Origin: an uncultured Eubacteriales bacterium
Lineage (GTDB): Bacteria > Bacillota > Clostridia > Christensenellales > Aristaeellaceae
Direction: 5' to 3'
NCBI GenBank assembly: GCA_902765395.1
Contig: CACWZP010000016.1
Span: forward strand, 50,205 to 114,204
Length of the DNA stretch: 64,000 nucleotides
In this document: positions 16,718 to 24,847 of the stretch, piece by piece
Layout of the letters: each line of letters opens with the position of its first letter
Position numbering within the stretch: position 1 is the first letter of the stretch
Translations under genes and position numbers: made by a program
Notes under the pieces: generated by a model
The model's input: the letters and a program-made list of their open reading frames with translations, nothing else
Database searches by the model: none
What the model was told of the DNA's origin: nothing

Positions 16718-16864
16718 CAGATTGCCACGTCGCTTCGCTCCTTGCGATGACGCAGCCTGGCGCGGGGACGCGCTTCTTTTGCAGCAGAAGCACGCCTCCG
16801 GATTCCAACGGACGTTATTGCGAGGAGACCCGAAGGGTCGACGTGGCAATCTGGTCTTCCTGCC
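16718..16864. repeat. Dispersed inverted repeat, ATTGCCACGTCG family
   Basis: The left end reads ccagattgccacgtcgcttc and the right end reads gacgtggcaatctgg. They are reverse complements enclosing about 120 bp with the core ttgcgatgac and ttattgcgagg. A diverged copy lies at 31985-32140. No gene is present in 16649-16901. Confidence 0.75.
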
Positions 16865-16901
16865 CGCAAGGGCAGCGATTGTATGATCGGTTATCCTTTC
16901 C

Positions 16902-17483
16902 TCAGAACACCCCGTTGCTGTCGCGCAGCGCGGTGGCCTGCTGATCCAGGATGCGGCTGAACTCCGCCTTGTAGTTCGCGGCGGCGGTCTTCAGCGCCTC
17001 GTACTTCTGCTCCAGCAGATCCAGGCGGCCCTGGGCGTCGGCAGTCAGCTGGTCGGCCTGCTTCTGGGCGTCGCCCACCAGCGCGTCGGCCTTTTCCTTG
17101 GCGGACACGGTGATCTGGTCGGCCTGCACCTGGGCGTCGCTGACGGTCTTCTGGGCCTTGCGGTTGGCCTCCTCCAGGGTCTCGTCCGCGATGCGCTGGG
17201 CGCCGATCAGGCTCTCGCGCATGGCGTTCTGCAGGTTGGCAAAATAGCCCTTCTCGTTGTAGTCGGGGGTCTTGGCCTCGGCGGCCTCGGCAGCCTGGCG
17301 CGCGGCCTTCACGTCGCCCTCCAGGGTCTTGATCTGCTTGTTCAGCTCCAGGTTCTCGCGCACGAGGGTCGCCATCTGCTCGGAGATCTCGTCCAGGAAA
17401 TCGTCCACCTGCTCGATGTTGTAGCCGCCGCTGGCCTGGGTGCCAAATTCCTTCTCCTGAATGTCCCTAACGCTGATCGCCAT
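16902..17483 (-). CDS. divIVA: DivIVA-domain cell division protein
   Basis: The 193-residue protein begins ISVRDIQEKEF, followed by GYNIEQVDDFLDEISEQM. This is the DivIVA/GpsB membrane-binding N-terminal domain. The rest (about 55-185) is a long coiled coil rich in Ala, Gln, Asp and Lys. DivIVA marks curved membrane at septa and poles and recruits division factors. It stands in the usual place next to ylmH and yggT. The ATG at 17483 is preferred; a TTG at 17489 has a closer AAGGA and cannot be ruled out. Confidence 0.9.
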   Translation of the reverse strand: MAISVRDIQEKEFGTQASGGYNIEQVDDFLDEISEQMATLVRENLELNKQIKTLEGDVKAARQAAEAAEAKTPDYNEKGYFANLQNAMRESLIGAQRIADETLEEANRKAQKTVSDAQVQADQITVSAKEKADALVGDAQKQADQLTADAQGRLDLLEQKYEALKTAAANYKAEFSRILDQQATALRDSNGVF

Positions 17484-17585
17484 ATTCAAAACCGTCCTTT
17501 CATCGCTGTTGTATATGTCGATTTTATCTAAAACTCTTTCGACGCCCGGAGGCTCGTTTCCTGCAAAATAACGTTACGTTACGAA

Positions 17586-18350
17586 TTATTTCCCATTGCC
17601 GCCATATTTGAACACGCTCACCACCAGCCGGCCCCGCCGGGTCTCGCCGCCGAAGGCGTCCACGCGGATGCGGCCGTGGCCCCGGGCGGAGATCAGGTCG
17701 CCCTCGCCGAGCTTCGCGTCGGCGTGGGTGTCCACCACGTGGTTCAGCTTCACCAGCCCCGCCGAAATCAGCTTCTGGGCCTCGCTCCGGGACAATTTGC
17801 AGGCTGCCGCCAGCACCGCGTCCAGCCGCGGCTGCTGCACCGTCAGGCGCATTTCCGTCCCTTCCGGGGGAAGCAGCTCGGGCGTCTCCTCCGCCACGCG
17901 CACCTTCACGGCGGCGCGGCCCGCGCCCTCCAGGCTGGCGGCGATGTAGTCCGCCATGTCGTTCAGCGCGAACAGGTACGCGCACCTCTCGCCCCGGTAC
18001 TCGCCCATGGCGATGTCGCCGGTGGTCTCCCGCTCGATGCCCAGGCCCATCACGGCCCCCAGCAGGTCCCGGTGGCCGGGGTTGGAAAACTTCGCGTTCC
18101 ACTGGATGCGCAGCGCGACGACGGGGTATTCCCACATCTCGGGCGCGTCCGCGTCGTAAAACGCCGCCACCACCCGCTCCGCGCCGTCGAAGCCGCCCCA
18201 GAAAGCGACGTTCGCGCCCGCGCGATTGGCCGCGGCGCGGGCCATGTCCAGCTGGCTGGGCTCCAGGAACCGGGAAGCGCACACCCTTCCGCTGTGGGCG
18301 GCGCGCAGGGCCAGCTCGTTCAAGCGCTTCTCCAGCGCGTCCCCGTTCAC
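17586..18350 (-). CDS. ylmH: YlmH, S4-domain RNA-binding protein
   Basis: The 254-residue protein has a central alpha/beta domain. Its C-terminal S4 domain (about 165-235) reads RLDAVLAAACKLSRSEAQKLI, then GLVKLNHVVDTHADAKLGEGDLISARG. In B. subtilis YlmH (RqcP2) binds the 50S subunit and helps ribosome quality control, and it lies in the division cluster. Translation starts at a GTG that overlaps the yggT stop codon in a GTGA, so the two are coupled. Confidence 0.9.
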   Translation of the reverse strand: MNGDALEKRLNELALRAAHSGRVCASRFLEPSQLDMARAAANRAGANVAFWGGFDGAERVVAAFYDADAPEMWEYPVVALRIQWNAKFSNPGHRDLLGAVMGLGIERETTGDIAMGEYRGERCAYLFALNDMADYIAASLEGAGRAAVKVRVAEETPELLPPEGTEMRLTVQQPRLDAVLAAACKLSRSEAQKLISAGLVKLNHVVDTHADAKLGEGDLISARGHGRIRVDAFGGETRRGRLVVSVFKYGGNGK

Positions 18351-18637
18351 AGCGCCCGGGCCAGGATGAAGTACAGCCGCCAGAGCAGCCGTCCCAGCAG
18401 CTGGTAACCCAGCACCGCGAAGAAGAACGTGAGGTCCACGGGGGCGTTGAAATACCGTGCCACCTTCATGGACAGCTTCTGGAAGGGGATCACGAAGGGC
18501 CGCAGGAAGTTCCCGAGCATGTAGAACGCACGGAAGTTGGGCCGGAACCAGCTGAGCACGCAGTAGATCAGGATGCCCGCCGAAATCAGCCGCAGGAAGA
18601 TGTACACCGCGTAGAAGACCTCGTACAGGCCGCGCAT
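18347..18637 (-). CDS. YggT-family membrane protein
   Basis: The 96-residue protein has two hydrophobic stretches and the conserved segments YCVLSWFRPN and FLRPFVIPFQKL typical of YggT/YlmG. YggT proteins are small membrane proteins linked to division and membrane organisation, with no known enzymatic activity. Its stop overlaps the ylmH start. Confidence 0.88.
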   Translation of the reverse strand: MRGLYEVFYAVYIFLRLISAGILIYCVLSWFRPNFRAFYMLGNFLRPFVIPFQKLSMKVARYFNAPVDLTFFFAVLGYQLLGRLLWRLYFILARAL

Positions 18638-18660
18638 GATCTCACCTCGCTTGTCGTTGG

Positions 18661-18787
18661 AGCCCCCTCTCCGCCCCTGCGGGGCACCTCTCCCCCCTCT
18701 CGGGAATGAGGCAGGGACAACATCAAATCCCCTTGGCTCGCCCCCGTGAAGGGGAGAGCTGGCGCGAAGCGCCTGAGAGGGGGCTTC
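18661..18787. repeat. Intergenic repeat, family C (CCCCCTCTCC ends)
   Basis: It begins with gccccctctccgcccctgcg and ends with ggggagagctggcgcgaag followed by CGCCTGAGAGGGGG. The ends are inverted repeats. The same element is at 60049-60168, between larB and larE. It lies between yggT and sepF without coding capacity. Confidence 0.75.
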
Positions 18788-18820
18788 CCCTACTCCCTGA
18801 TCCCTACTCCCTGCTCCCTA
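18788..18820 (-). repeat. Period-7 G-rich array starting at the sepF stop codon
   Basis: On the minus strand the sepF stop TAG starts TAGGGAG, CAGGGAG, TAGGGAT, CAGGGAG, TAGGGGA. Five GGG runs spaced by 4 nt could form a G-quadruplex in the coding-sense strand or the mRNA. Confidence 0.7.
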
Positions 18821-19561
18821 AAACCGCCGATCCAGGTCGTAGGCTTCGTTGATCTCCACGGACATCGGCGCCACCAGATAGGTCTTGTCCGAGGCTTTGC
18901 GGATGCTGGCGTGCAGCGCGAACACCGCGCCGGACAGGGTATCCACCGCCCGCTGGAGCAGACGGCCGTCCAGCTCGTCCATGGTCAGCACCACGGTGTT
19001 GTTGGCGATCAGCTGGTCGATCACCTCGCAGCAATCCTCCAGCGAGTGCAGCGAATACATCACCGTGCGGCTGCGGGGGCTGACCCGCATGCGCTGGTGC
19101 GCGGTGCGGGCGGGCACGTTTGCGCTGCTGGCGCCATAGCGCTCGTCCGGCTGCTGGCTGTAGCGGGAGGACGAACGCGCGCTGCGGGACGCGCCGTAGC
19201 CGGAATCGTCGAAGCGGGACTGGGTGCGGCGCTCGTCGGCGCGATAGTCGTCATAGCCCCGGCTGGCGCGGCTGGAGGACGCGCTGCGGCTCTCGTAGCG
19301 GCTCGCGCCGGAATCATAGCGGCTCTCATAGCGGCTGCGCGTGCCGGAATCGGGCAGGCGGCCGGCGCTGCTCTGCCGGGAAAAGGAGGTGGTGCGGCCG
19401 GAAGAAGCCGTGCGGGTCTGCCGCGCGGGGGAATAGCCGGATTGACGGCCGTAGCCGTCGCCGGAATACTCCTCGCCGTAGGTGTCCCGGGTGTCCTCGT
19501 CGTCCACCAGGCCTATGAAGTTCAACAGCTTGTTAAAGCCACCGGATTTGTTGCGCGCCAT
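18818..19561 (-). CDS. sepF: SepF, cell division protein
   Basis: The 247-residue protein starts with an amphipathic helix (NKSGGFNKLLNFIGLVDDED) that would bind the membrane. A long Arg/Ser/Tyr/Gly-rich disordered region follows (about 25-155). The SepF core (about 160-245) contains V-S-P-R-S-x-x-V-M-Y-S-L, then V-V-L-T-M-D-E-L-D and F-A-L-H-A-S-I-R-K-A. SepF bundles FtsZ filaments at the septum. The linker is longer than in B. subtilis SepF (about 150 residues in total). A ribosome binding site is plausible at GGGAG upstream. Confidence 0.9.
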   Translation of the reverse strand: MARNKSGGFNKLLNFIGLVDDEDTRDTYGEEYSGDGYGRQSGYSPARQTRTASSGRTTSFSRQSSAGRLPDSGTRSRYESRYDSGASRYESRSASSSRASRGYDDYRADERRTQSRFDDSGYGASRSARSSSRYSQQPDERYGASSANVPARTAHQRMRVSPRSRTVMYSLHSLEDCCEVIDQLIANNTVVLTMDELDGRLLQRAVDTLSGAVFALHASIRKASDKTYLVAPMSVEINEAYDLDRRF

Positions 19562-19605
19562 GGATCTTCACTCCCAAATACAGCGTATGTAAGAAATCGT
19601 CGTGT

Positions 19606-20301
19606 TCAAAGCTTCGGCCTCGCGCCGAACAGCGCCCGGCCCAGCCGGACCATCGTGGCGCCCTCCTGGGCGGCAACGACGGCGTCGTCGGACATGCCCA
19701 TGGACAGGGTGTTCATCGCTACGCCCGGCAGGTCCATGTCCCGCAGCCGGTCGAACCAGCCGCGCATGCGCCTGAAGTACGGCCGCACGTCCTCCGGGTC
19801 GTCCGCGATGGGCATGATGGCCATCAGGCCGTCCACCTTCACGCCGGGCAGGCCCGCGCACAGCTTCAAGAGCGGCACGAGCTGCTCCTCGTCCACGCCG
19901 GCCTTCTGGCTCTCCCGGGCGATGTTCACCTGGACGAGCACCGGCATCTCAACGCCCGCGTTCACCGCGCGGCGGGAGATCTCCCGGGCCAGGGCCTCCC
20001 GGTCCACCGACTGGATCATGGCGACGCGGTCGATGATGGGCTTGACCTTGTTGGTCTGGAGCCGGCCGATCAGGTGAATCCTGTAATCCGGGTTCAGCGC
20101 GTCGATCTTGCCCATCAACTCCTGCACCCGGTTCTCGCCCAGGGTGCGGATGCCGCCCTCCCAGGCCAGGTTGATGGTGTCCGCGTCCACGGTCTTGCTG
20201 ACGGCGCAGATCTCCGCCCCGCCCCACTTCGCCGACGCCTCGCCGATGCGCTCGCGCCATTCGGCGATGTTCGCCAATAAATCTTCGCGGTTCAAACTCA
20301 T
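19606..20301 (-). CDS. YggS, PLP homeostasis protein
   Basis: This is a 231-residue alanine-racemase-like single-domain protein. The PLP lysine is in the segment ICAVSKTV (about residue 36), with IHLIGRLQTNK and LVQVNIARESQKAG downstream. YggS/YBL036C proteins bind PLP and balance vitamin B6 pools. It lies upstream of sepF as in many Bacillota. The chosen ATG has AAGGAG only 2 nt away, which is tight; the in-frame ATG at 20319 would add six residues but has no clear ribosome binding site. Confidence 0.88.
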   Translation of the reverse strand: MSLNREDLLANIAEWRERIGEASAKWGGAEICAVSKTVDADTINLAWEGGIRTLGENRVQELMGKIDALNPDYRIHLIGRLQTNKVKPIIDRVAMIQSVDREALAREISRRAVNAGVEMPVLVQVNIARESQKAGVDEEQLVPLLKLCAGLPGVKVDGLMAIMPIADDPEDVRPYFRRMRGWFDRLRDMDLPGVAMNTLSMGMSDDAVVAAQEGATMVRLGRALFGARPKL

Positions 20302-20380
20302 ATCTCCTTGAAGCGACATAAACCGATTCGCCCGGGGGTATCGGGGGCGACATCGGCGGGAGCTGGCTCCCCCGTCCACA

Positions 20381-21562
20381 TCACTTGATCAGCACCGTCT
20401 GACCCAGCTGCAGCGCCCCGTCCACCAGCGGCTGGATCATGGCGATGGTGCCGTCGGTGGAGAGCACCTCCACGGGCACGAAGGTACCGCCGGGCACGTC
20501 GTACACCCAGACGCCCATCTGGCCGTTCTGGTTGTAGAGCGCCTCCACCCGCACGGACAGGCCGGTCAGCTCGATGTTGAACTGGGCCTTGCCGCTGCGG
20601 CGATAGATCAGCGGGCCGATGGGGTCCTTGATCTCGAACACCGCCAGGGTGGTGTCCCCTTCCTTCTGCACGCTGTAGACCGACGCGGTATAGATCAGGT
20701 CGTCGAAGCCCTCCAGCTGCATGAAGTAGTTGTCCTGGCCCACCACGGGGGTCCAGGTGTTGCCGTTGGCCAGCACGGCCACGTACCAGTGGTCCTGGTC
20801 CACGATGCGATAGATGCCGCTGGCGCGGGTCTGGCGGGTATTGGCCAGGTTGCTGCCGGCGAGCACCGTGCGCACGTCCGCGATGGACAGCGTGTTCAGC
20901 GCACTGGGGGTCAGGTCGTTCTCGTAGCCGTCGATATAGAAGGAAACCACGCCCGCCTGCTCCGCCGTGGCGGCCTTGCGCCAGGACTGTATGCCGGAGA
21001 GCCGGGCACTCTCCTCGTCATAGAGCTTGGTCAGCTTGTTGTCGCCGCGCTTGTTCTGGCGCAGGTAGTCCTGCCGGTTCACCATGGCCGTCTCCAGCTG
21101 GCTGGTCACGGTCTTCAGGTTGCCCTTGGTCTGACGGGTGATCAGGTTCTTCAGTTCCAGGGACATGTAGTTGACCACGCTGTCCAGCTTGTTCAGCTCC
21201 GTGTCCACGATGTTGGCCAGCAGCTCCTTGTGGTAGTCCTGGATCTTCTTGCGGGTGGCCTCCAGGTTGTTCAGCAGGCTCTCGGAATAGCCGGTGGTGT
21301 ACAGGTTGGCCACGTTGTCGCCCTCGGCCACCAGGGAATCCTCCGGGGCGATGTACTCCACCCGGGCGGTGGAGTCCGAGGCGAACACGGCCTCGTCCCG
21401 GATGATCACGCAGTCCACCGTCTGGCGCTGGGCCGCGTTGGCCATCATGATGACCGTCTCCTTCGAGTGCGTCACCAGCAGCGGCCGAAGCAGCAGGAAC
21501 GCGATCACCAGTATGGCCGCCAGGAACAGGTAAAACCTGCCGGTCACTCTCTTTTTGCGCAT
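20381..21562 (-). CDS. HlyD-like membrane-anchored protein of the sepF cluster
   Basis: The 393-residue protein has one N-terminal membrane helix (FYLFLAAILVIAFLLLRPLLV). A barrel-sandwich segment follows (ARVEYIAPEDSLVAEGDNVANLY), then a coiled coil (about 95-190) and C-terminal beta domains. That order fits HlyD/periplasmic-adaptor-like proteins. In clostridia such a gene commonly precedes yggS and sepF. No transporter gene is adjacent, so its role is probably in division or envelope assembly. It is the first gene of the minus-strand cluster, with a promoter at 21644-21672. Confidence 0.75.
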   Translation of the reverse strand: MRKKRVTGRFYLFLAAILVIAFLLLRPLLVTHSKETVIMMANAAQRQTVDCVIIRDEAVFASDSTARVEYIAPEDSLVAEGDNVANLYTTGYSESLLNNLEATRKKIQDYHKELLANIVDTELNKLDSVVNYMSLELKNLITRQTKGNLKTVTSQLETAMVNRQDYLRQNKRGDNKLTKLYDEESARLSGIQSWRKAATAEQAGVVSFYIDGYENDLTPSALNTLSIADVRTVLAGSNLANTRQTRASGIYRIVDQDHWYVAVLANGNTWTPVVGQDNYFMQLEGFDDLIYTASVYSVQKEGDTTLAVFEIKDPIGPLIYRRSGKAQFNIELTGLSVRVEALYNQNGQMGVWVYDVPGGTFVPVEVLSTDGTIAMIQPLVDGALQLGQTVLIK

Positions 21563-21643
21563 AGCCCACGCTCCCGCTCGCAAGTATTGTCGTCTCCCCG
21601 CCCATGACGCTGGCATGGACAGGGTACAACCATCGTATTCTAT

Positions 21644-21672
21644 ATTATACGCCCTATTGTGCTAAGATTCAA
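21644..21672 (-). promoter_or_regulatory. Promoter of the division cluster
   Basis: On the minus strand TTGAAT (21667-21672) and TATAAT (21644-21649) have a 17-bp spacer. It stands back to back with the lgt promoter. Confidence 0.7.
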
Positions 21673-21682
21673 TGCGCATGAA

Positions 21683-21712
21683 TTGACTTTTTCATGCCAT
21701 AAACATTATAAT
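21683..21712 (+). promoter_or_regulatory. Promoter of lgt
   Basis: TTGACT (21683-21688) and TATAAT (21707-21712) are separated by 18 bp. The transcript would begin near 21719 and include the hairpin element at 21718-21800. Confidence 0.7.
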
Positions 21713-21717
21713 GTTAT

Positions 21718-21800
21718 TTGTGGACGGGGGCGCAAGCTCCCCCGCGGCGTACACGCCGCCGCGGACGATTGGATATCGGGGCGCTGCCGCCCCCGATAAC
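21718..21800. repeat. Hairpin element in the lgt leader, GGGGGAGC family
   Basis: It contains acgggggcgcaagctcccccg, then cggcgtacacgccg, then a tatcgggggc/gcccccgata pair. Related pieces lie at 20335-20385 (between hlyD and yggS) and at 41229-41258 (gyrB-gyrA gap). No coding function is seen. Confidence 0.65.
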
Positions 21801-21832
21801 TCCCGGCAAATTGGTTTTTGGATGTGTAAGGT

Positions 21833-22717
21833 ATGATTCATAATTCTATTAAGATTTTCGGCCTCGAGGTCCACTGGTACGGCGTGATCATCGCCTGCGG
21901 GATGGCGCTGGCGGTGTGGCTGGCGTCGGCGCGGGAAAAGCGGCTGGGGCTGCCGAAGGAGACGACGCTGGATCTGGCGCTGCTGGGCATCCCCGCGGCC
22001 ATCGTGTGCGCGCGGATCTATTACGTCATATTCTCCTGGAGCGCCTACGCGGACGACCCGGTGAAGGCGCTGTACATCTGGGAGGGCGGCATGGCCATCT
22101 ACGGCGGCATCATCGGCGGCGTGCTGGCGGGCTGGCTCTACGGTCGCAAAAAGAAGCTGCCCTTCCTGCGGCTGGCGGACCTGGCCGCGCCGTCCATCGC
22201 CCTGGGTCAGGGCATCGGCCGCTGGGGCAACTTCGTCAACCAGGAGGCCTACGGCGCCGCCGTGGCCCACGCCTGGCAGCAGCGCTTCCCCATCGGCGTG
22301 TTCATCCAGGCTGACGGAATGTGGCACTACGCCACGTTCTTCTATGAGTCCGCCTGGTGCCTTCTGATCGTGGCGCTGCTGCTGATCGCGGAGAGGAAGC
22401 GCCAGATGAACCGCGAAGGCGACATCTTCCTGGCCTATGTGTTCCTCTACGCGTTGGAGCGGGCGCTGGTGGAGGGCCTGCGCACCGACAGCCTGTACCT
22501 GGGGCCGCTGCGGGTGTCCCAGCTGTTGAGCCTGGCGGCGCTGATCGTCTGCGCGATCATCCTGCTGAAGCGCACAAAAAAGGCGGCCTCCTCCGCCGCG
22601 CTGGCCTGCGCCGTCGTCATGGCCCCGCTGTGCCTGACGGGTCGCATGGCCCTGGCGCTGATCCCTGCCGCCGGCGCACTGGTGTGCGAGGGAATCGGCT
22701 TGCTGAAAAAAGTGTAG
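21833..22717 (+). CDS. lgt: Prolipoprotein diacylglyceryl transferase
   Basis: This 294-residue polytopic membrane protein has the Lgt signature GRWGNFVNQE, the conserved Y-G-G-I-I-G-G segment and the N-terminal HWYGVIIACGM. Lgt transfers diacylglycerol from phosphatidylglycerol to the lipobox cysteine, the step before LspA. It starts at the ATG at 21833 behind AAGG. The stop codon falls inside the terminator shared with the convergent phosphatase gene. Confidence 0.95.
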   Translation: MIHNSIKIFGLEVHWYGVIIACGMALAVWLASAREKRLGLPKETTLDLALLGIPAAIVCARIYYVIFSWSAYADDPVKALYIWEGGMAIYGGIIGGVLAGWLYGRKKKLPFLRLADLAAPSIALGQGIGRWGNFVNQEAYGAAVAHAWQQRFPIGVFIQADGMWHYATFFYESAWCLLIVALLLIAERKRQMNREGDIFLAYVFLYALERALVEGLRTDSLYLGPLRVSQLLSLAALIVCAIILLKRTKKAASSAALACAVVMAPLCLTGRMALALIPAAGALVCEGIGLLKKV

Positions 22718-22742
22718 CGGCTGTGCCGCTACACTTTTTTCA
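22705..22742. terminator. Shared bidirectional terminator holding both stop codons
   Basis: The arms aaaagtgtagcgg and ccgctacactttt form a perfect stem with runs of A and T outside. The lgt stop (22715-22717) and the phosphatase stop (22729-22731) both lie inside the hairpin. Confidence 0.9.
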
Positions 22743-23175
22743 GTATCCCTTTGCACCCTCTCAAAATCTGCCCGTACACCTCCTCGAACCGCCCGGTGTA
22801 CCAGGGGTCGTCGATGGCCTCGTCGCTGCCGGCGAAGGACATCAGCAGGCGGATCTTGTCGTCGGGATCGCCCCCGGCGATGCGCCTCATGTTGCGGATG
22901 TTCCAGGGCTCCATGCCCACCAGGTAGTCGTAGTAATCGTAGTCGGCGCGGGTCATCTGCCGGGCGGCGTGGCCGCTGCAGGAGATGCCGTGCTTCGCCA
23001 GCTCCCGCCGCGCCGGGGGATACACCGGGTTGCCGATCTCCTCGGTGCTGGTGGCGGCGGAGGCGATCTCGAATTCATCCTCCCGGCCCGCGTCCTTCAC
23101 CAGCTTCTTCATCACATACTCCGCCATGGGCGAACGGCAGATGTTGCCCAGGCAGACAAACAGGATCCTCGTCAT
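22729..23175 (-). CDS. Low-molecular-weight protein-tyrosine phosphatase
   Basis: The 148-residue protein has the P-loop C-L-G-N-I-C-R-S-P near the N-terminus (C-x5-R-S) and the general-acid segment DPWYTG near residue 123. This is a complete LMW-PTP. Such enzymes dephosphorylate protein tyrosines, or protein arginines in the YwlE subgroup. The residue after the first Cys of the loop is Leu. The target cannot be inferred from the neighbours. Confidence 0.9.
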   Translation of the reverse strand: MTRILFVCLGNICRSPMAEYVMKKLVKDAGREDEFEIASAATSTEEIGNPVYPPARRELAKHGISCSGHAARQMTRADYDYYDYLVGMEPWNIRNMRRIAGGDPDDKIRLLMSFAGSDEAIDDPWYTGRFEEVYGQILRGCKGILKKV

Positions 23176-23206
23176 ATCGCACCTCGCGCTTTTATTTCAT
23201 CAATTC

Positions 23207-23235
23207 ATTATACACAGTGCCGGCGCGATTGGCAA
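23207..23235 (-). promoter_or_regulatory. Promoter of the phosphatase gene
   Basis: On the minus strand TTGCCA (23230-23235) and TATAAT (23207-23212) are 17 bp apart. Confidence 0.65.
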
Positions 23236-23278
23236 GAAACAAAAAGGGATCTGTCCCGGAATGGTATACATAGACAGA

Positions 23279-23308
23279 TGCAGGAGCGCCGTTGCGACGC
23301 CCCTGCAA
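23279..23308. repeat. Short GC hairpin, family D
   Basis: gcaggagcg and cgcccctgc pair around a CGTTG-type centre. Similar GCAGGGGCGCC hairpins occur near 26757, 26832 and 32152. It could end the metY transcript, which stops at 23362. Confidence 0.5.
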
Positions 23309-23361
23309 ACGCCATACTCATTTAATGGCTATGCGCATGAATACAGCGCCTTTTGAGCCTG

Positions 23362-24666
23362 TCACTTCACCGCCTCGAACGCCGCGTCCAGCGCCGCGAT
23401 CAGGTCCTCGGCCTTCTCGATGCCGATGGACAGGCGGATGGTGTTGGGCTTGATGCCCTGCTCCAGCAGCTCCACCTCGGTCAGCTGGCTGTGGGTGGTG
23501 CTGGCGGGATGGATCACCAGGCTCTTCACGTCGGCCACGTTGGCCAGCAGGCTGAAGATGGGCAGGTGGTCGATGAACGCCTTTGCCGTCCCGGCATCGC
23601 CCTTCACCTCGAATGTGAAGATGCTACCGCCGCCGCCCGGCAGGTACTTGGCGTACAGGTCGTGGCTGGGCTCGCCGGGGATGGAGGGATGGTGCACCGC
23701 CTCCACCTGGGGGTGCTTCGACAGGTAGTCCACGATCCTGATGGCATTCTCGGCGTGGCGCTCCACCCGAAGGGAAAGCGTCTCCAGGCCCTGGAGGAAT
23801 ATGAAGGCGTGGAAGGGCGAGAGGGTGGCGCCGGTGTCGCGCAGCAGTATGGCGCGGATGTAGGTGACGAAGGCCGCCGGGCCCACCGCGTCGGCAAAGC
23901 TGACGCCGTGATAGCTGGGGTTCGGCTCGGCGATCCAGGGGTACTTCCCGCCCGCCTTCCAGTCGAACCGGCCCGCCTCCACGATCACGCCGCCGATGGC
24001 CGTACCGTGGCCGCCGATGAACTTGGTGGCGCTGTGCACCACGATGTCCGCGCCCCAGTCCAGCGGACGCACCAGGTAGGGCGTGGCAAAGGTGCTGTCC
24101 ACCACCAGTGGGATGCCGTGGGCGTGGGCCACCTTCGCGACGGCCTCGATGTCGATCAGGTTCGAGTTCGGGTTGCCCAGGGTCTCGATGAAGACGGCCT
24201 TGGTCCTGTCGGTGATGGCGGCCTCGAAGCTGCCCGGCACGTCCGGGTCCACGAAGGTGGTGGTGATGCCGGTGGTCAGCGGCAGCGTGTGGGCCAGCAG
24301 GTTGTAGGTGCCGCCGTAGATGGTCTTGGAGGCCACGATGTGCTCCCCCGCCCTGGCCAGCGCCTGGAAGGTGTAGCTGATGGCCGCCGCGCCGGATGCC
24401 ACCGCCAGCGCCGCCGAACCGTTCTCAAGCGCGGCGATGCGCCTTTCGAAGATGTCGTTGGTGGGGTTGGTCAGGCGGCCGTAGATGTTGCCGGCGTCCC
24501 GCAGGCCGAAGCGGTCGGCGGCGTGCTGGCTGTTGTGGAACACGAATGAAGTCGAGGCGTAGATCGGCACGGCGCGGGCGTCGGTGACGGGATCGGCGGT
24601 CTCCTGGCCGATGTGCAGCTGCTTGGTCTCAAAGGCCCAGTTGGCGGAATTGCGGATATCAGACAT
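23362..24666 (-). CDS. metY: O-acetylhomoserine sulfhydrylase (Cys/Met metabolism PLP enzyme)
   Basis: This 434-residue gamma-family PLP enzyme has TLGNPNSNLIDIEAVA, VVDSTFATPYLVRPLDWGAD and the PLP lysine in VHSATKFIGGHG. The length and insertions (GGKYPWIAEPNPSYHG) fit MetY/CysD rather than the shorter MetB/MetC. It would make homocysteine from O-acetylhomoserine and sulfide. AGGAGG lies 8 nt before the ATG at 24666. The mRNA leader contains a 17-codon ORF and a hairpin that may regulate it. Confidence 0.9.
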   Translation of the reverse strand: MSDIRNSANWAFETKQLHIGQETADPVTDARAVPIYASTSFVFHNSQHAADRFGLRDAGNIYGRLTNPTNDIFERRIAALENGSAALAVASGAAAISYTFQALARAGEHIVASKTIYGGTYNLLAHTLPLTTGITTTFVDPDVPGSFEAAITDRTKAVFIETLGNPNSNLIDIEAVAKVAHAHGIPLVVDSTFATPYLVRPLDWGADIVVHSATKFIGGHGTAIGGVIVEAGRFDWKAGGKYPWIAEPNPSYHGVSFADAVGPAAFVTYIRAILLRDTGATLSPFHAFIFLQGLETLSLRVERHAENAIRIVDYLSKHPQVEAVHHPSIPGEPSHDLYAKYLPGGGGSIFTFEVKGDAGTAKAFIDHLPIFSLLANVADVKSLVIHPASTTHSQLTEVELLEQGIKPNTIRLSIGIEKAEDLIAALDAAFEAVK

Positions 24667-24687
24667 GGTGTTGCCTCCTGTTATATC

Positions 24688-24741
24688 AATCGAATGTGGT
24701 TCTTGCTTGCGCCTGGGGATCAAGCCCGGTCACATTCGGTT
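24688..24741 (-). promoter_or_regulatory. Leader hairpin overlapping the end of the metY upstream ORF
   Basis: In the transcript AACCGAATGTG (24741-24731) can pair with CACATTCGATT (24698-24688), 11 positions with one mismatch. The 5' arm covers the last codons and part of the stop codon of the small ORF, so a ribosome stopped there would melt the stem. No T-run follows, so control of translation or RNA stability is more likely than termination. Confidence 0.5.
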
Positions 24742-24783
24742 GACGCTCAGCAGCGCGGCCACCCGATAGCTCTTGTTCGTCAT
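24730..24783 (-). CDS. Candidate 17-residue leader peptide upstream of metY
   Basis: A small ORF encodes MTNKSYRVAALLSVNRM and has AAAGGA about 9 nt before its ATG. It lies between the promoter at 24818-24847 and the metY start, with 63 nt from its stop to the metY ATG. It ends with Asn-Arg-Met and has no Cys. Its last codons sit in the stem at 24731-24741. I do not recognise the peptide. Position and ribosome binding site suggest a regulatory leader peptide for sulfur metabolism. Translation is not proven. Confidence 0.5.
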   Translation of the reverse strand: MTNKSYRVAALLSVNRM

Positions 24784-24817
24784 GGTCGGTTTTTCCTTTC
24801 CTCACGTCGGTGATACA

Positions 24818-24847
24818 ATCATACATGATTCATGGGTTATTGTCCAA
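24818..24847 (-). promoter_or_regulatory. Promoter of the metY leader
   Basis: On the minus strand TTGGAC (24842-24847) and TATGAT (24818-24823) are 18 bp apart, placing transcription start about 25 nt before the leader ORF. Confidence 0.55.
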
